A stretch of 64,000 nucleotides of DNA from Corynebacterium jeddahense (GTDB lineage: Bacteria; Actinomycetota; Actinomycetes; Mycobacteriales; Mycobacteriaceae), in NCBI RefSeq assembly GCF_028609865.1, contig NZ_CP063194.1, forward strand, positions 1,798,001-1,862,000. Direction: 5' to 3'. Position numbers and translations under genes: made by a program. The notes under the pieces are model-generated. The model was not told the origin of the DNA, searched no databases, and saw nothing but the letters and a program-made list of their open reading frames with translations. Below are positions 61,472 through 64,000 of this stretch, in pieces. Positions within the stretch are counted from its first letter, which is position 1. Every line of letters starts with the position of its first letter.

Positions 61472-61957
61472 GATCCTTGGGTCTACGGTTCTCCTCGAAA
61501 CGATCTCGCGTTCGATGGGAACCGAGTAACACCCTGGTGAGTGCCGGGCAACTCGGGCTAATCCTGTGGGGCTAGCCAGCATCTAAGCAGTTGAGGATGG
61601 ATTCTAACACGCCAGTATCAGGGTCAATATTTGTCCGTTCGACCGAGCTGTAATAGTGCGACAGAAGGGTCGACCCGCGGAGTTCCCGTGCTGCAAGGAT
61701 ATTGAACAGGTGCTGCGGGGCAGAGTATCTATCGTTTGGAGACAGCCGTCAATAAAGAGCGCGCCGAGTCGTAAGCACCTTGAGGAGCGTCTACCGGCCT
61801 TCCTCTTCTTGGTTTTAAAACGACGCCGCGACAACCGGTCTCGCCGACTACCCAGTGGCGGTGGCTGCCCAGTTAACTATGAACTTATCCAAAAGCCGAC
61901 CGATAACATTAAATCGAAACGACCCTTTGGAAATGCACTCGAAATTTAGACTTTTCG
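61472..61957. other. Gap with a minus-strand gene remnant
   Basis: Apart from the remnant at 61572-61748 I see no intact gene. Two overlapping minor frames (61604-61834 minus, 61656-61949 plus) are not supported. Low GC. Confidence 0.4.
61572..61748 (-). pseudogene. C-terminal remnant of an unknown gene
   Basis: The frame reads SPNDRYSAPQHLFNILAARE, then LSHYYSSVERTNIDPDTGVL, and ends CLDAG-stop at 61572. It is coherent protein sequence without a start and with a stop just upstream, so it is the end of a truncated gene, probably a glycan-modifying one. Confidence 0.45.
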
Positions 61958-62686
61958 TTACCTCACCATAAACCAATTCGCCGATTCCCATGGATAAAGG
62001 AGACTCGTGTACCAGAGATTCGCGATAAGGCTTTTCTGTTCACCAGTCAGTTTAGGTATTCGGTTGCGATGTAGTCCGAACATTGAAATGTTTTCGTCGC
62101 GAACAGATTTAATCAACGCTTCAACTTGTTCAGGGTACCGAGGAGCAATTGTGAACAAGGTCTTATTGGGCTGTGGAACGTCGGCGTATCCATCAGTCCC
62201 GTAGCGATCAGCGACATAAGCATAATACATCAGAAACTCAGTCGCGTCTCCAGTTTCATTAAAAACTAACGGAAGAGGCAGGCAGTACTTATTCTCCAAG
62301 AATTGGCAAACCTCACGCGCATATTTTGTGTACATAACGTACGGGGTGACGGATGGCCACATACTCGATTTGAAACGATCGTCGGCTTCCATGACATCAA
62401 CCGAGGGATACAAACAACGCTTCCAGAACTCTTCGACTTTCTTCGTCAACGGGAGTTTGGGATTGCCACTCTCAAAAAAGTCAAATATGTTCGACGGTCG
62501 GACAAAATGATTTTTCCCATCAAGTACTAAAAAGAACTCCTCGGTAATCAACCGTGAGATTCCGAGTTTGATAGCCTGCTGGTCACGCTGGCCTACCTTG
62601 GGAACGCTCGGAAAAACATCATTCCAATCAATTATTCTCAGCCTATCGCGCATACAGTCAGAAATGATTCCATTGGCCGAAAGCAA
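61958..62686 (-). CDS. DUF6492-like putative glycosyltransferase, 5' end damaged
   Basis: 242 residues if TTG 62686 starts it. Contains ITEEFFLVLDGKNHFVRPSNIFDFFE (LxLDxxNxF) and FNETGDATEFLMYYAYVADRYG, resembling DUF6492 GT-A-like proteins. Coding similarity extends upstream: the same frame reads VSITFRGDVRLTFLQILSFDRL and LGTLYVVINDPSPEQALETRR to about 62850, a proper GT N-terminus, but has no start codon there and is preceded by TGA; ATG 62853 is out of frame by one. So it is probably a frameshifted gene. Confidence 0.6.
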   Translation of the reverse strand: MLSANGIISDCMRDRLRIIDWNDVFPSVPKVGQRDQQAIKLGISRLITEEFFLVLDGKNHFVRPSNIFDFFESGNPKLPLTKKVEEFWKRCLYPSVDVMEADDRFKSSMWPSVTPYVMYTKYAREVCQFLENKYCLPLPLVFNETGDATEFLMYYAYVADRYGTDGYADVPQPNKTLFTIAPRYPEQVEALIKSVRDENISMFGLHRNRIPKLTGEQKSLIANLWYTSLLYPWESANWFMVR

Positions 62687-62850
62687 TCCACTTAGTATCC
62701 GACGGGTCTCCAGCGCCTGTTCAGGACTTGGGTCGTTTATGACGACATAGAGAGTGCCGAGACGGTTAAGTTCGAACAGACGGTCGAAGCTTAAGATCTG
62801 CAGAAATGTTAGGCGGACATCGCCCCGGAAAGTTATGGAGACTACCGGTA

Positions 62851-63359
62851 TGGTACCATTTCATTCTCTCCCCGTAGGATAATTTTCAGACCGTTATCTA
62901 CTCTTTAACAGAAGTAGAATCCTATCTGCTATTGACCCAAAAGACGATAGCAGCATTATTTGATAAGTAGGTGAACACCCTACGATTTGCTTCGAGCATA
63001 GTATCGAAGCAATCCCCTGGTTCCGACCAGCATTCTATCTACAATTAGACAGCTCAACACAAGTCGCACAACCGGCCGCACGGTCAGTTTGACGTCCCCC
63101 TTTTAGTGGGGACCCTGCGCGACTGCCATGGAATCTTTATCGAAAACTCGTCATATCCTGGTAGACGCCCGCACTTAATCACCACTATAGAGTTGAGCAA
63201 AATTTTTCAATCCCATCGACCTAATCGCAAGTTATACGGTTTTACTCAGCTCGGTCGATTCCGGTAAGACCAATTCTCCAGTTCGATTAATCGTTGAATC
63301 TTGCAACTTGGGCGATTCGTTAGACCTCCGAAGCAACATTGTAGTAGCGCCAAAAGGCA
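62851..63359. other. Low-GC gap without a supported gene
   Basis: No convincing frame on either strand. A GTCCCC/GGGGAC hairpin at about 63091-63110 is possible. Likely an intergenic or decayed part of the glycan locus. Confidence 0.4.
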
Positions 63360-64000
63360 CTATTTATACAATCGCTTCATTGCTTCGGCTCCAATTTTCT
63401 GTTCTCTTTCATAAACTTGCTGGTCACTTTTGTCCAAGATGTAGCCACATATTTCATCAAGCGTTCTGAAGATGAAGTTTTTCGGATACAGGAATAGGGC
63501 TCCCGGCCAGTGCAAAATTAGGGAAATCGCTCCTGATGCGAATCCCTCCGTAGCCGCGACATGTGATCCTTCCACGTCGCTCAAGGACAGTACGAAACCC
63601 ACGTTTGAAAGTACCTTTTTGGTATCAATCCATCCGCCGAAATGCACTGCGTCCATTAGATTATTTTCACGCACGATTTGATTACAGTACTCAAAGTAAG
63701 CTACCTCTTCGGGATTTGACATGACCCACGGGTATTCGCTCGGGTGCTTTCCATAGAGACTTAGAGTGTAGCGTTTGTCGTACTTGCGCAACTCTGCGAG
63801 TAGCTCGAGAGCCCGATGCAGGCCCTTGAGCTTGGGCACGAAACCGACCATCGCTAGATTGAAGACTCGGCTCGGATCCGTTCCCCTGTCGTAATCGTTG
63901 ATTGGTATGAAGTTGGGCACGTAAGCAATCCTCGTGCGCGGGATACCGAATGTGATTTGCAGCTCATCCACGAGCGCCGGAGCAATCACCACGAAACGAT
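63360..64000 (-). CDS. Glycosyltransferase (GT4-type), partial, runs off the right edge
   Basis: The frame is open to base 64000 and ends at 63360; visible part ~213 residues. LAMVGFVPKLKGLHRALELLAELRKYD is the donor-domain start of a GT4 enzyme, and GSHVAATEGFASGAISLILHWPGA stands where the E-x7-E acceptor helix normally sits. The N-terminal half lies outside the window. Minus strand, part of the same surface-glycan region. Confidence 0.8.
   Translation of the reverse strand, partial: RFVVIAPALVDELQITFGIPRTRIAYVPNFIPINDYDRGTDPSRVFNLAMVGFVPKLKGLHRALELLAELRKYDKRYTLSLYGKHPSEYPWVMSNPEEVAYFEYCNQIVRENNLMDAVHFGGWIDTKKVLSNVGFVLSLSDVEGSHVAATEGFASGAISLILHWPGALFLYPKNFIFRTLDEICGYILDKSDQQVYEREQKIGAEAMKRLYK

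Noticed and set aside
1..64000. CRISPR arrays
   Set aside because: No series of evenly spaced identical short repeats was seen, and no cas gene.

Overview
The window looks like a high-GC Corynebacterium (Actinobacteria) chromosome. The evidence is gene content and order: an RNase H/acid-phosphatase fusion, zinc-ribbon protein, Nif3 protein, HAD protein, PtpA, SURF1, DUF3052 protein and homodimeric-type AceE occur in the same relative order as Mycobacterium tuberculosis Rv2228c to Rv2241. Corynebacterial-type secreted proteins with a C-terminal membrane anchor, and UDP-glucose dehydrogenase and GalU near a surface-glycan locus, fit as well. The species cannot be fixed from sequence alone.

Layout. 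1-773: partial IS3-family element at the left edge. 834-11023: conserved core block, interrupted between ptpA and SURF1 by a ~1.06 kb insert that carries an orphan gene and a structured RNA-like segment and is bounded by 23-bp imperfect repeats of the ptpA 3' end. 11128-15164: a 63-nt palindromic element, a flavin monooxygenase pseudogene with one in-frame stop, and a complete IS3-family copy inserted in the loop of a second palindrome. 15208-28137: ordinary core metabolism and transport (acyl carrier protein, HAD phosphatase, aldehyde dehydrogenase, nucleoside hydrolase with MFS transporter, serine hydrolase, TRIC channel, AbgT transporter).

28.1-49.0 kb is an accessory region. It holds gene fragments, four transposable elements (ISL3, IS21, IS256 and a broken IS1249-like transposase) with clear 8-bp target duplications for three of them, a repeated set of small exported-protein genes, and a defence island at 32.5-40.0 kb. 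That island contains two XRE/ImmA-type HExxH proteins, a PIN-like protein, an unknown protein and a 1228-residue reverse transcriptase with YVDD and a C-terminal nitrilase-like domain, matching the DRT type 1 (UG1) architecture.

49.0-64.0 kb: tRNA-Asn, an ornithine-cyclodeaminase-like gene, lamin-tail-type exported proteins, galU, two nucleotide-sugar dehydrogenases, then a lower-GC glycosyltransferase locus with decayed genes that runs off the right edge. GalU and Ugd would supply UDP-glucose and UDP-glucuronate, the second dehydrogenase probably a UDP-HexNAc uronate, to these glycosyltransferases.

The most unusual unexplained signal is a dispersed asymmetric 11-mer, GC(G/T)TATCGACG. I counted 19 copies by eye on both strands, in genes and between them, but none in the defence genes, the IS elements or the low-GC glycan genes.
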